From assembly GCA_046350295.1 (NCBI GenBank), contig JAXMAR010000021.1:1-64000 (forward strand): a DNA stretch of 64,000 nucleotides. Direction: 5' to 3'. Below the pieces are notes generated by a model that had not been told where the DNA came from, made no database searches, and was given only the letters and a program-made list of their open reading frames with translations. Positions 27,173 through 34,743 of this stretch are shown one piece after another. The DNA comes from JAXMAR01 sp046350295 (GTDB lineage Bacteria > Planctomycetota > Planctomycetia > Gemmatales > Gemmataceae). A program made the position numbers and the translations under genes. Numbering within the stretch: position 1 is the stretch's first letter; each line of letters opens with the position of its first letter.

Positions 27173-27198
27173 GCCCGGTTCTGCGAACCGGTGCTAAA
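27173..27198. repeat. Palindromic repeat, GCCCCGGTTCG family, copy 2
   Basis: Reverse-oriented copy of the element at 22739, between the coiled-coil gene and convergent archease. One mismatch in the stem relative to copy 1. Confidence 0.75.
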
Positions 27199-27207
27199 CG
27201 GATCACG

Positions 27208-27618
27208 TCAAATATCGACAATCACCTCCGCCAGCCACCCGTCCGCATCCTTCTCCACGCGCAGGCCGTGGTACGTGATCGCCTTCACTTCATGCTCCAA
27301 GACGTGCCGGCTCTCGTCAATCGGCTCGCCCCAGGCGGCGCCGGTCACGCCTTTGTCCGTCACCTTCGCCTCGAAGCGGCCGAAGAGAAGATGCTCCGCG
27401 TCGAAGTGGTAAAGCAACTCCTTGAGCCAATCGAAGAGAAGGAAATCAGGCTCGTCCCCCGCGACGCGAACCTCGACGCGCCGTTCGGGACGGATCGACG
27501 CCAGATCGGGGCAGACCGCCTCGAACAGCGCCTGGGCGGCCTCGACGAAGAGCCCGTTCAGGTCCGCGGCGCGCACGCGCAAGCCGAGATCGGCGGTGTG
27601 CTCGAAGACTTCACGCAT
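27208..27618 (-). CDS. Archease
   Basis: Metal-binding cofactor protein that activates the RtcB RNA ligase by helping guanylate transfer. 136 residues. N-terminal VFEHTADLGLRVRA (family xxHTADxxxxxxG) carries the conserved His and Asp. FLLFDWLKELLYHFDAEHLLF and the C-terminal EVKAITYHGLRVEKDADGWLAEVIVDI fit the family; the VKAITYHxL stretch is highly characteristic. Start ATG at 27618. No rtcB is visible in the window, so its ligase partner must be encoded elsewhere. Confidence 0.93.
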   Translation of the reverse strand: MREVFEHTADLGLRVRAADLNGLFVEAAQALFEAVCPDLASIRPERRVEVRVAGDEPDFLLFDWLKELLYHFDAEHLLFGRFEAKVTDKGVTGAAWGEPIDESRHVLEHEVKAITYHGLRVEKDADGWLAEVIVDI

Positions 27619-27638
27619 GGGGGCAATGTAGCAAATCG

Positions 27639-27658
27639 GAGCCGGAAGCGTGAGCGAC
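27639..27658. repeat. GAGCCGGGAGCG-family repeat, single copy
   Basis: GAGCCGGAAGCGTGAGCGAC, third copy of the element found as a facing pair at 5117-5173. It lies 20 bp upstream of the archease start. Confidence 0.6.
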
Positions 27659-27784
27659 GGGGGTTGGCGTGTGGCACGCGTTGGGTGGCACGTCGTGCCA
27701 CCCACTGCTCTGGCTCCGACAAGAACGGCGCGGACAGAATCCCTCGTTCCGATTTAGAATGACATCGGGTTACGGACAACGACC

Positions 27785-28897
27785 ATGGGGCTTGCCATGT
27801 CGCCAACGCTCGAGGAAAAACTGCTCGCCTTCGACGGCCATCTGCCGCTGGCGCGCGCACGGACCATCCCCAGCTCCTGGTACTTCGACGAGGAGATCTA
27901 CGCCCTGGAGCGCGAGCGCGTCTTCGCCGGCAGCTGGCTGCTCGCCTGCCGCAGCGATCAGGTCGCCGAGCCGGGCGCCTTCGCGACCATCGAGATGGCC
28001 GGCGAGCCGGTGCTGGTCGTGCGCGGCGAGGACGGCGTCTTGCGGGCGTTTTACAACGTGTGCCGGCACCGGGCCGCGCAAGTCATCAACCTGCCCGACG
28101 GCAAGGCGACGAAGCTGCGCTGCCGTTACCATGGCTGGACCTACGACCTGGCGGGCCGGCTGCGCGGCGTGCCGGAGTTCGATGGCGTCGAGGACTTCTG
28201 CCGCGACGCGCAGGGGCTGCCGCCGATGGCCGTGGCGGAGAAGCCGCCGTTCGTCTTCGTACACCAGAAGATGCCGGCGCTTTCGCTGGACGACTCGCTC
28301 GCCCCCTTCTTCGAGCGGACGCGCGACCTGGGCCTGGACCGGCTCCACTTCGCCGGCCGCAAGGAATACGAGCTGGGCTGCAACTGGAAGGTCTTCGTCG
28401 ACAACTTTCAGGACGGCGGCTACCACGTCAACACCGTCCACCCCGGCCTCGCCAGCGCCCTCGATTACTCGAAGTACCGCGCCGAGAACCTCGGCCTCTC
28501 CTGCCTGCAATCGGCGCCGATGGTCGCCTCGGACGACGCCCAGGTCGGCAAGACGCGCACCGGCCAGGCCTATTACTGGTGGCTCTTCCCCAACCTGATG
28601 GTCAATCTCTATTCAGGCGTCATGGACACCAACCTGGTGCTTCCCCTCGGTCCCGATCGCTGCCGCGTCATTTTCGACTTTTATTTTCCCGATGTCGAGG
28701 GGGAAGAAGCGCGGCGCTTCATCGCCGACAGCATGGCCGTGGCGCACCAGGTGCAGCTCGAGGACATGGGCGTCTGCGAGGAGGTGCAGCGCGGGCTCAA
28801 GAGCGCGTCGTACAAAACGGGCCGCTTCAGCGTGAAACGCGAGACCGGCGGGTATTACTTCCACCAGCTGCTGGCGGGGCGGCTGCGCGCGGAATAG
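27785..28897 (+). CDS. Rieske non-heme iron oxygenase, alpha subunit
   Basis: Terminal oxygenase component that uses a Rieske cluster and mononuclear iron to hydroxylate or demethylate a small substrate. 370 residues. Rieske motif C-R-H-R (residues ~93-96) and C-R-Y-H-G-W about 20 residues later. The catalytic iron triad lies in NFQDGGYHVNTVH: the bridging Asp precedes two His spaced by four residues. A distal Asp ligand is expected near residue 320. It is closer in shape to choline/carnitine or glycine-betaine monooxygenases than to large ring dioxygenases. No reductase or beta subunit nearby, so the substrate is unknown. Confidence 0.93.
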   Translation: MGLAMSPTLEEKLLAFDGHLPLARARTIPSSWYFDEEIYALERERVFAGSWLLACRSDQVAEPGAFATIEMAGEPVLVVRGEDGVLRAFYNVCRHRAAQVINLPDGKATKLRCRYHGWTYDLAGRLRGVPEFDGVEDFCRDAQGLPPMAVAEKPPFVFVHQKMPALSLDDSLAPFFERTRDLGLDRLHFAGRKEYELGCNWKVFVDNFQDGGYHVNTVHPGLASALDYSKYRAENLGLSCLQSAPMVASDDAQVGKTRTGQAYYWWLFPNLMVNLYSGVMDTNLVLPLGPDRCRVIFDFYFPDVEGEEARRFIADSMAVAHQVQLEDMGVCEEVQRGLKSASYKTGRFSVKRETGGYYFHQLLAGRLRAE

Positions 28898-28909
28898 GAC
28901 AGGTGTCTT

Positions 28910-30037
28910 TCATTCCTCAACCTTTTCACGCAGGCTGCGGACGCTCTCTATCACGCGCCGGCCCGCCTCGTCGATCTCGTCCTCCGTCAAGAGCGGGCTG
29001 AAGCTGAAACGCATCGCCGAGGTGAGAAGATCGCCCTCGAGTCCCATGGCGCGCAGGACCGGCGACGGGAGCAAGGACCCGCTCGAGCAGGCTGAGCCCG
29101 TCGAACAGGCGACGCCCGCCAGGTCCAGCCGCATCAACAGCGCGTCCGCCTTGCAGCCGGGGAAGGAGACGTTGAGGACGTGCGGCAGCGCGTCGTCCGG
29201 CCCGTTGACGTGGATCGGCTCGGCCTCGCGCAAGCTCTCCAGAAACCGCTCGCGCAGCATTTGGACGCGGCGCCGCTTCCCCTCCCAATCTTCGAGCGCC
29301 AGCTCCAACGCCTTCGCCATGCCGACGATGAGCGGGACCGGCTCCGTGCCAGGCCGCTTGCCCTGCTGTTGATGTCCGCCGAAGAGCCGCGGCGTCAGGC
29401 GCACGCCGCGCTGGACGATCAAGGCGCCGACGCCTTTGGGCCCGTGGAACTTGTGGGCGCTCAACGTCAGCGTGGCGGCGCCGAGTCCGCGGAACGAGAC
29501 CGGGACCTTGCCGACGGCCGCCGCGGCGTCGCAATGGAGCGGGACGGCCCCGAGCGCCGCCGCCAGAGCGCCGACGGGCTGCAAGGCGCCGGTTTCATGA
29601 TTCGCCAGCATCAAGGTCGCGAAGGCGATCTCCGAATCGGCGACGTGCGGCACGACCATGCCGGTCGCGCCGACCATCATGTTGCGCAAGCGGAAGCCGT
29701 CCTCGGCCAGGCGCGCCAGCGGCTCCGTCACGCAGGGGTGCTCGATGCCGCTGGTCAGGATCGTGCCCGGCTCGGTTCCGCGCCGCGCCTCGGCCAGGCC
29801 GAAGAGCGCCAGGTTGTTCGCCTCGGTCGCCCCGCTCGTGAACAGGATTTCGTCGGGCCGGCAGTCGAGGAGGTGGGCGAGCTTCGCGCGCGCCTCATCG
29901 AGGCCGCGCCGCGCATGCCGGCCATAAGAATGGCTGCTGGAGGGATTGCCGAACCGCTCGGAGAAATAGGGCAGCATCGCCTCCAGGACGGGAGGCAAGA
30001 GAGGCGTGGTGGAGCTGTAGTCGAGGTAGATCGGCAT
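28910..30037 (-). CDS. Cysteine desulfurase (NifS/IscS family)
   Basis: PLP enzyme releasing sulfur from cysteine for Fe-S clusters or thio-modification. 375 residues, start ATG at 30037 (MPIYLDYSSTTP, family YLDxxATTP). Features: FTSGATEANNLAL, EHPCVTEPL, HKFHGPKGVGALIV with the PLP-binding Lys in SAHKF, and the active-site Cys loop C-S-T-G-S-A-C-S-S-G-S. The loop is short, as in NifS-like group I enzymes. A 35-residue membrane peptide gene lies upstream on the same strand. Confidence 0.94.
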   Translation of the reverse strand: MPIYLDYSSTTPLLPPVLEAMLPYFSERFGNPSSSHSYGRHARRGLDEARAKLAHLLDCRPDEILFTSGATEANNLALFGLAEARRGTEPGTILTSGIEHPCVTEPLARLAEDGFRLRNMMVGATGMVVPHVADSEIAFATLMLANHETGALQPVGALAAALGAVPLHCDAAAAVGKVPVSFRGLGAATLTLSAHKFHGPKGVGALIVQRGVRLTPRLFGGHQQQGKRPGTEPVPLIVGMAKALELALEDWEGKRRRVQMLRERFLESLREAEPIHVNGPDDALPHVLNVSFPGCKADALLMRLDLAGVACSTGSACSSGSLLPSPVLRAMGLEGDLLTSAMRFSFSPLLTEDEIDEAGRRVIESVRSLREKVEE

Positions 30038-30127
30038 CGAGAGACCAGGAGACGGCGGCAGGTGAACGTGGCGTCCGCACAAGAAGGCAGCCGCGGGAAA
30101 GGGGGTCCTGCCGGGCCCTGGATCATC

Positions 30128-30235
30128 TTACTGCTTCGGCTGCGTGTCTTTCGCCTGGCGCGGCTTGATCAGCCAGAAGTAGACGGCGACCACGGTGAGC
30201 GTTCCCATCAGACCGATCAACAATTGGACTTCCAT
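30128..30235 (-). CDS. 35-residue single-pass membrane peptide
   Basis: Open frame from ATG at 30235 to TAA at 30128-30130, preceded by GGAGG six bases upstream, which is among the best ribosome sites in the window. MEVQLLIGLMGTLTVVAVYF forms one membrane helix, followed by WLIKPRQAKDTQPKQ, a basic polar tail, so the C-terminus should be cytoplasmic. Small enough to be missed by standard gene finding. It lies 90 bp upstream of the cysteine desulfurase. It could be a subunit of a membrane complex (size and shape recall small oxidase subunits); no evidence which. Confidence 0.72.
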   Translation of the reverse strand: MEVQLLIGLMGTLTVVAVYFWLIKPRQAKDTQPKQ

Positions 30236-30452
30236 CGAAGCCTCCGGATTGAAAGACACAGCCACTCGACAAAATTAGGTTGTGGTTCGTAGGAAGTCAA
30301 AAAAAGGACATTTTCCAGGCTCGACCTGAGGCGCCCCGTTTTTTGTTGCCTTCCTTCGATCCGCGGCGGAAACTCAGGGAGTCGCTCCACCGCCGGTCGC
30401 CGACCGGCGCCCGGATTCGATTGACCCCCTTGTCGCCAAACGACGCCTCGAC

Positions 30453-31925
30453 ATGATCTGCATCTCCATCAACCAGGAATCACGCCGCCTCGCCCTCGTC
30501 GACATGCTCAACGCGGCCCGGCAGTGCGACCTCCTCGAGATCCGCCTCGACCGCTTCGGCAAAGCCCCCGAGATCGCCGAGCTGATGACGCACAAGCCCA
30601 AGCCCGTCATCATGGCCTGTCGCCGGCCCCAGGACGGCGGCTTCTTCGACGGCACGGAGCCCGAGCGCCTCGCCATCCTGCGCCAGTGCATCATCAGCAA
30701 GGCCGATTACGTCGAGATCGAGCTCGACGCCGCCGACGACATCCGCCGCTTTCCCCCCTCGCAGCGCGTCATCTCCTACACGAACCTGCGTGAGACCCCC
30801 GTCGATATCCTCGACATCTACGAGGAGGCCAAGACCAAAAGCCCGGACGTCATCAAGCTCACGACGCTGGCCCGCACCCCCGAGGAAGCCTGGCCGCTCG
30901 TGCAAATCCTCGCGAAGGCGACCGTGCCGACCGTCGTCGTCGGCCTGGGCAAGCCCGGCATCATGCTCACTCTCCTGGGCCAGCGCATCGGAGCGCCCTG
31001 GACCTACGCGGCCCTCGAGCGCGGCATGGAAGCCTACCCGGGACAGCCGACGGTCGGCGACCTGGAGAGCGTCTATCACCTGCACAAGATCGACAAGCAG
31101 ACGCGCTTCGTCGGTGTCACCGGCTTCGAGGACCGCGCCACCATCGCCGTCGCCGCCCTCAACGCGGCCCTGGCCCATCATCAGCTCAACTTCCGCTGCC
31201 TGCCCATGGGCGTCGGCAACATGAAGCTCTTCCGCAAAGTCATGGAGGCCGTCAAGCTCGGCGCCGCCGTCATCGACCCCGAGCACCAGCGCGACATCCT
31301 CGAGATCGGCCCCGAGCTGCACGGCACGGCCAAGACCGTCGGCGCCGTCGACCTGCTCATCCAGAAACAGAACGCCTGGCACGGCTTCCACTGCGCCAGC
31401 CAGGCCTGGATGGAAGCGCTGACCGCGACGCTGCGGCAAAAGTTTTCGGTCGAGAACCCCATCAAGGACCGCATGGTGATGATCGCCGGCCTCACCCCGG
31501 CCACCAAGATCCTCGCGACCGAGGTGCAACGACTGGGCGGCAACGCCATCCTGGCAAGCCACCAGAAGAAGGCCGCTCTCGCCCTCGCCCAGGAGCTGAG
31601 CTGCCGGGCCATCGGCTTCGACGCTCTCTACACCACGATGCACGACGTCCTGATTTTGTGCGACGAGGAACGCCAGTCAAGCGGCCGGGACGCCGGCATC
31701 CACCCGGGCTACTTCAAGCCGGGGATGGTCGTGATGGACCTGACGGCGACCGCGGGATCCTCGCAACTCTTGATCGACGCCCAGGTGCGCAACTGCCTGA
31801 CCGTCGACCCTCTTCAACTGCTGCTGGCGCGCCTCGGCGCCCAGGCGAAGCTGCTGACGGGAAAGCCGACGCCGGACGACGTGCTGCGTCAGGCGATTCC
31901 GGAGCGGTTTCTGGAGGTTGGATAG
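30453..31925 (+). CDS. AroD-AroE-like fusion (3-dehydroquinate dehydratase I / shikimate dehydrogenase), divergent
   Basis: 490 residues. Residues 1-215 align with type I dehydroquinate dehydratase: LLEIRLDRF, ADYVEIELDAA, the Schiff-base lysine in DVIKLTTLA (Lys135), and TYAALERGMEAYPGQPTVGDL. Residues ~216-490 have the layout of shikimate dehydrogenase: LHGTAKTVGAVDLLIQ (family AxxIGAVNTxV), and a C-terminal Rossmann-like part. Several key residues differ. The dehydratase His of SxHxF is Thr110 (SYTNL), and the following SR of MGxxGxxSR is ML. In the second domain the HSxSP, NVTxPxK and GxNTD motifs are not recognisable. It may be a shikimate-pathway enzyme with an altered site, or may have a new role. 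Confidence 0.8.
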   Translation: MICISINQESRRLALVDMLNAARQCDLLEIRLDRFGKAPEIAELMTHKPKPVIMACRRPQDGGFFDGTEPERLAILRQCIISKADYVEIELDAADDIRRFPPSQRVISYTNLRETPVDILDIYEEAKTKSPDVIKLTTLARTPEEAWPLVQILAKATVPTVVVGLGKPGIMLTLLGQRIGAPWTYAALERGMEAYPGQPTVGDLESVYHLHKIDKQTRFVGVTGFEDRATIAVAALNAALAHHQLNFRCLPMGVGNMKLFRKVMEAVKLGAAVIDPEHQRDILEIGPELHGTAKTVGAVDLLIQKQNAWHGFHCASQAWMEALTATLRQKFSVENPIKDRMVMIAGLTPATKILATEVQRLGGNAILASHQKKAALALAQELSCRAIGFDALYTTMHDVLILCDEERQSSGRDAGIHPGYFKPGMVVMDLTATAGSSQLLIDAQVRNCLTVDPLQLLLARLGAQAKLLTGKPTPDDVLRQAIPERFLEVG

Positions 31926-31926
31926 C

Positions 31927-32184
31927 TCAGGCTTCTTGCGGCGGCGCCGCGCCGTTGGAGGTGGTTTCCGGGCTGCTCGGCCCCAGTTCGACGCGGGAAA
32001 CCAGGATGGAGTCCAGGAAGTTGAAGCGGTCCTGCTTCTCCCAAACGAAAATGGTCCGCCCGCTTTCGTTCATGCTCACAAACTCGCGACTCGGAATCCG
32101 AAACGCGCGCCCATCCACGGTGTGGATAACGTAGGGCTGAAACGGAACGGCGTTTTGCAATTGACGGATGACGTGTGGGGACAT
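31927..32184 (-). CDS. Small planctomycete family protein (PFQPY type)
   Basis: 85 residues, start ATG at 32184. Same fold pattern as the protein at 24520-24756: VPFQPYVIHTVDGRAFRIPS, then EFVSMNESGRTIFVWE, then a short C-terminal strand. The C-terminal ~20 residues are Pro/Ala-rich. It is convergent with the AroDE-like gene (1 bp between the stops). Function unknown. Confidence 0.7.
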   Translation of the reverse strand: MSPHVIRQLQNAVPFQPYVIHTVDGRAFRIPSREFVSMNESGRTIFVWEKQDRFNFLDSILVSRVELGPSSPETTSNGAAPPQEA

Positions 32185-32311
32185 TGGTTGCGTCCCTATG
32201 ATTTTAGAGCGACACGCCATCATCCTAAAGGAAGCGGCGCCGTTCCGTCATGCGAAATCTGTTGCGGGACAGGCAAACGGGTTACAATGGCGAAATCTCG
32301 CTGAGGTCAAC

Positions 32312-33664
32312 ATGCCTCATCTTGTTCATCCCACCCGCCGCGATCTGCTCCGCGCCGGCGCTCTCGGCGCCGCCGGCCTGACATTGCCTCATCTGCTGCG
32401 CGCTCGCGCGGAGCCTTCGGAGACGCGTCCCCGCGCCGACGCCTGCATCCTCCTCTTCCTGTGGGGAGCCCCGAGCCAGTTCGAGACCTTCGATCCCAAG
32501 CCCGATGCGCCCGACGGCATCCGCGGCGAGCACGGCGTTCGCCGCACGCGTCTGCCGGGCGTCCTCTTCGGTGAGCACATCCCGCTCCTCGCGCAGCGCA
32601 ACCATCGCTTCGCCGTCATTCGCACCTGCGCCCAGACCAGCACGCACCATCAATCGGCGGCCTACGAGGCGCTCACCGGCTATCCCCCCAGCCGCGACGC
32701 CGTTGCCCTCACTGCGACGCCGGCCGACCATCCCAACCTCGGCTCCGTCGTCGCCCGCTTTGCCCCAGGCGATTCTCGGCTGCCGCGCTTCGTGCAGTTG
32801 CCGCAGCTCGCGACCGATGTCGGAAACCTGACGCCGGGGCAGTTCGCCGGCTTCCTCGGCCGGCAATACGATCCGTTCGCGGTGATCAAGGACCCAAGCC
32901 AGGCCGATTTCGATGTCGCGGAGCTGAGCTTGCCGGCCGACATGAGCGCCGCCCGGCTCGCCGATCGTCGCGCCTTGCTGGCCCGCGTCGACCGTCAGGC
33001 GGCGGCGCTGGAGCGATCCGCCGAGGCGCGCGGGCTGGGCATCTATCACGAACGTGCGGCGGCGCTGCTGACCAGCCCGGCGACCCGGCGCGCCTTCGAG
33101 CTGGAGCGCGAGCCGGCCGGCCTCAGAGATCGCTATGGACGCGATACCCTGGGCCAATCCTGTCTCCTCGCCCGGCGGCTCATCGAGGCGGGCGTCAAAC
33201 TCGTCACCGTCTGCTCCGCCTTCAACGGCAAGACGCCGCAGGACGCGTGGGACACGCACGCCGACAACTTCCGCAAGCTGCGCCACCAGCTCCTGCCGCC
33301 GCTCGATCGCGCCCTCTCCACCCTGATCGACGACCTGGATGAACGCGGCCTGGCCGAGCGGACGCTGCTCCTCGTGATGGGAGAGTTCGGCCGCACGCCG
33401 CGCATCAACGCCAACGCCGGTCGCGACCACTGGGAGCATTCCTACTCGGCGCTCCTCGCCGGCGGCGGCGTGCGATCCGGCGCCGTCCTCGGTCAATCGG
33501 ACGGCCACGGCGCCTACCCGCGCGAGGGACGGGTGTGCCGTCCCGCCGATCTCTGCGCCACGGTGTACGACTGCCTGGGCATCGACTATCGTCGCGAAAT
33601 GGCCGATCAGACCGGCAGACCGACGCCGCTATCGCGGGGAACGCCGATCCGGGAGGTCTGCTAA
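32312..33664 (+). CDS. DUF1501 family exported protein
   Basis: 450 residues, start ATG at 32312 after GAGG. Twin-arginine-type leader RRDLLRAGALGAAGLTLPHLL. DUF1501 is related to sulfatase/phosphatase-type folds and is hugely expanded in planctomycetes. Visible motifs are FLWGAPSQFETFDPKP, THHQSAAYEALTGYPP, WDTHADNFRKLRHQLLPPLD, VMGEFGRTPRINANAGRDHWE and the C-terminal ATVYDCLGIDYRREM. In other genomes it is usually next to a DUF1549/DUF1553 gene. Here the nearest one (35414) is two genes away. Biochemical function not established. Confidence 0.92.
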   Translation: MPHLVHPTRRDLLRAGALGAAGLTLPHLLRARAEPSETRPRADACILLFLWGAPSQFETFDPKPDAPDGIRGEHGVRRTRLPGVLFGEHIPLLAQRNHRFAVIRTCAQTSTHHQSAAYEALTGYPPSRDAVALTATPADHPNLGSVVARFAPGDSRLPRFVQLPQLATDVGNLTPGQFAGFLGRQYDPFAVIKDPSQADFDVAELSLPADMSAARLADRRALLARVDRQAAALERSAEARGLGIYHERAAALLTSPATRRAFELEREPAGLRDRYGRDTLGQSCLLARRLIEAGVKLVTVCSAFNGKTPQDAWDTHADNFRKLRHQLLPPLDRALSTLIDDLDERGLAERTLLLVMGEFGRTPRINANAGRDHWEHSYSALLAGGGVRSGAVLGQSDGHGAYPREGRVCRPADLCATVYDCLGIDYRREMADQTGRPTPLSRGTPIREVC

Positions 33665-33668
33665 TTCA

Positions 33669-33756
33669 GTAGGCCCCGCGAGCCGAGCGGGGCCGGACGG
33701 CGTCATGACGGTTTCGCGCGTGTTCACGCCGGTCCGGCTCGGCTCGCCGGACCTAC
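33669..33756. repeat. Facing pair of GAGCCGAGC palindromic repeats
   Basis: Copies at 33669-33696 and 33729-33756 are related by inversion (GTAGGYCCSGCGAGCCGAGC core). Each is itself a palindrome with CCGGNCC-type arms. They occupy the space between convergent DUF1501 and DUF1559 genes. The right copy supplies the stop codon TAG of the DUF1559 gene (33753-33755), which dates its insertion or shows tolerance at the 3' end. Confidence 0.7.
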
Positions 33757-34649
33757 TCGAGGCCGTCGCTGGAGACCACTTCGCCGCCGGCGCGGGTGCC
33801 GAGGGCCTGCCATAGGCTCGGGCTGATGGTGTCGCCGATGTTGCGGACGGAACCGTCGCCGAAGAGGAAGTTGACCCCCTGACTGTGGCGGCTGAAGAAA
33901 TCGTCGACGTGATTGATCGGGTTGTTGGGCGTATGTCCCTCGGCCGCGTAGCCGGTGTGACCGAGGACGAGAACCGGCGCTCCCTCCGGTCCCAGAGGAC
34001 TGGCCTTGATCGGCGGCACCGAAGCGCCGGTGACGGCCCCGGTCCACGTGGCGAGCGCGAGGTTGCTGCTGCGTTCGCCGACGAAGCAGGTGTTGCTCGT
34101 GCCGTCGCTGATGTCGGCGATGCGTGTCCGGCTGTTGCGATAGAATGCGCCATTGCCCGCGCCCGAGTTGTCCGTGATTTCGGGCGTGCCGAACATGGCG
34201 ACATAATTGGCGTGGGCGATGGTCGCGGACGTGCCCGAGGCGACGAACGGCCCGGCGGAGTCGTCGGAGGGGCAGAGGAAAACGGCGAGTTGCTGCACCC
34301 GCGACGCCGCGTTGGCGGAATCGGAGATCGCGAGGGCGAAGCGAATCTGCCGTTTGAGAGGGGCCTGTTCCAGGTCATCCAGCAGATACGCGGCCCAGCC
34401 CCAGCCGGGTCCGGTGTCCTGTCCGGCCCCGTTCACGTTCGAGGCATAGCCGGGGGGGAACATCTTGTTGCGGTCGTGATAGCCGTGCAAAGCGAGTCCG
34501 ATTTGCCGCAGATTATTGCGGCATTGCGTCCGGGCCGCCGATTCGCGGACCTTCTGCACCGCCGGGACGAGCAGGGCAATGAGGATCGCAATGATGGCGA
34601 TGACGACGAGTAACTCGATCAAGGTGAATGCTTTGCGCCGTTTTAACAC
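33753..34649 (-). CDS. DUF1559 family pilin-like protein
   Basis: 298 residues. Starts with a type IV prepilin-like leader KRRKAFTLIELLVVIAIIAI; cleavage by prepilin peptidase is expected before the Phe, with E+5. The DUF1559 domain follows, with QCRNNLRQIGLALHGYHD and MFPPGYASN near the N-terminus and the C-terminal FLFGDGSVRNI motif (H-X9-DG type). These proteins are expanded to hundreds of copies in some planctomycetes and are thought to form surface fibres or pseudopilins. The gene is monocistronic and divergent from the decarboxylase. Confidence 0.94.
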   Translation of the reverse strand: MLKRRKAFTLIELLVVIAIIAILIALLVPAVQKVRESAARTQCRNNLRQIGLALHGYHDRNKMFPPGYASNVNGAGQDTGPGWGWAAYLLDDLEQAPLKRQIRFALAISDSANAASRVQQLAVFLCPSDDSAGPFVASGTSATIAHANYVAMFGTPEITDNSGAGNGAFYRNSRTRIADISDGTSNTCFVGERSSNLALATWTGAVTGASVPPIKASPLGPEGAPVLVLGHTGYAAEGHTPNNPINHVDDFFSRHSQGVNFLFGDGSVRNIGDTISPSLWQALGTRAGGEVVSSDGLE

Positions 34650-34694
34650 GGGACGGACTCCGTTGAGAATGACGAAGTAATACTTTAATACAAC

Positions 34695-34721
34695 GTATAA
34701 CCAACCGTCAACTGGTTATAC
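34695..34721. promoter_or_regulatory. Operator-like perfect inverted repeat
   Basis: GTATAACCA (34695-34703) and its exact complement TGGTTATAC (34713-34721) are separated by 9 bases. They sit in an AT-rich 94-bp region between divergent genes, 22 bp before the decarboxylase start. The symmetry and position fit a dimeric repressor site controlling one or both genes. The regulator is unknown. Confidence 0.6.
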
Positions 34722-34743
34722 AAAATAATTCGAGGGCTGGCGA

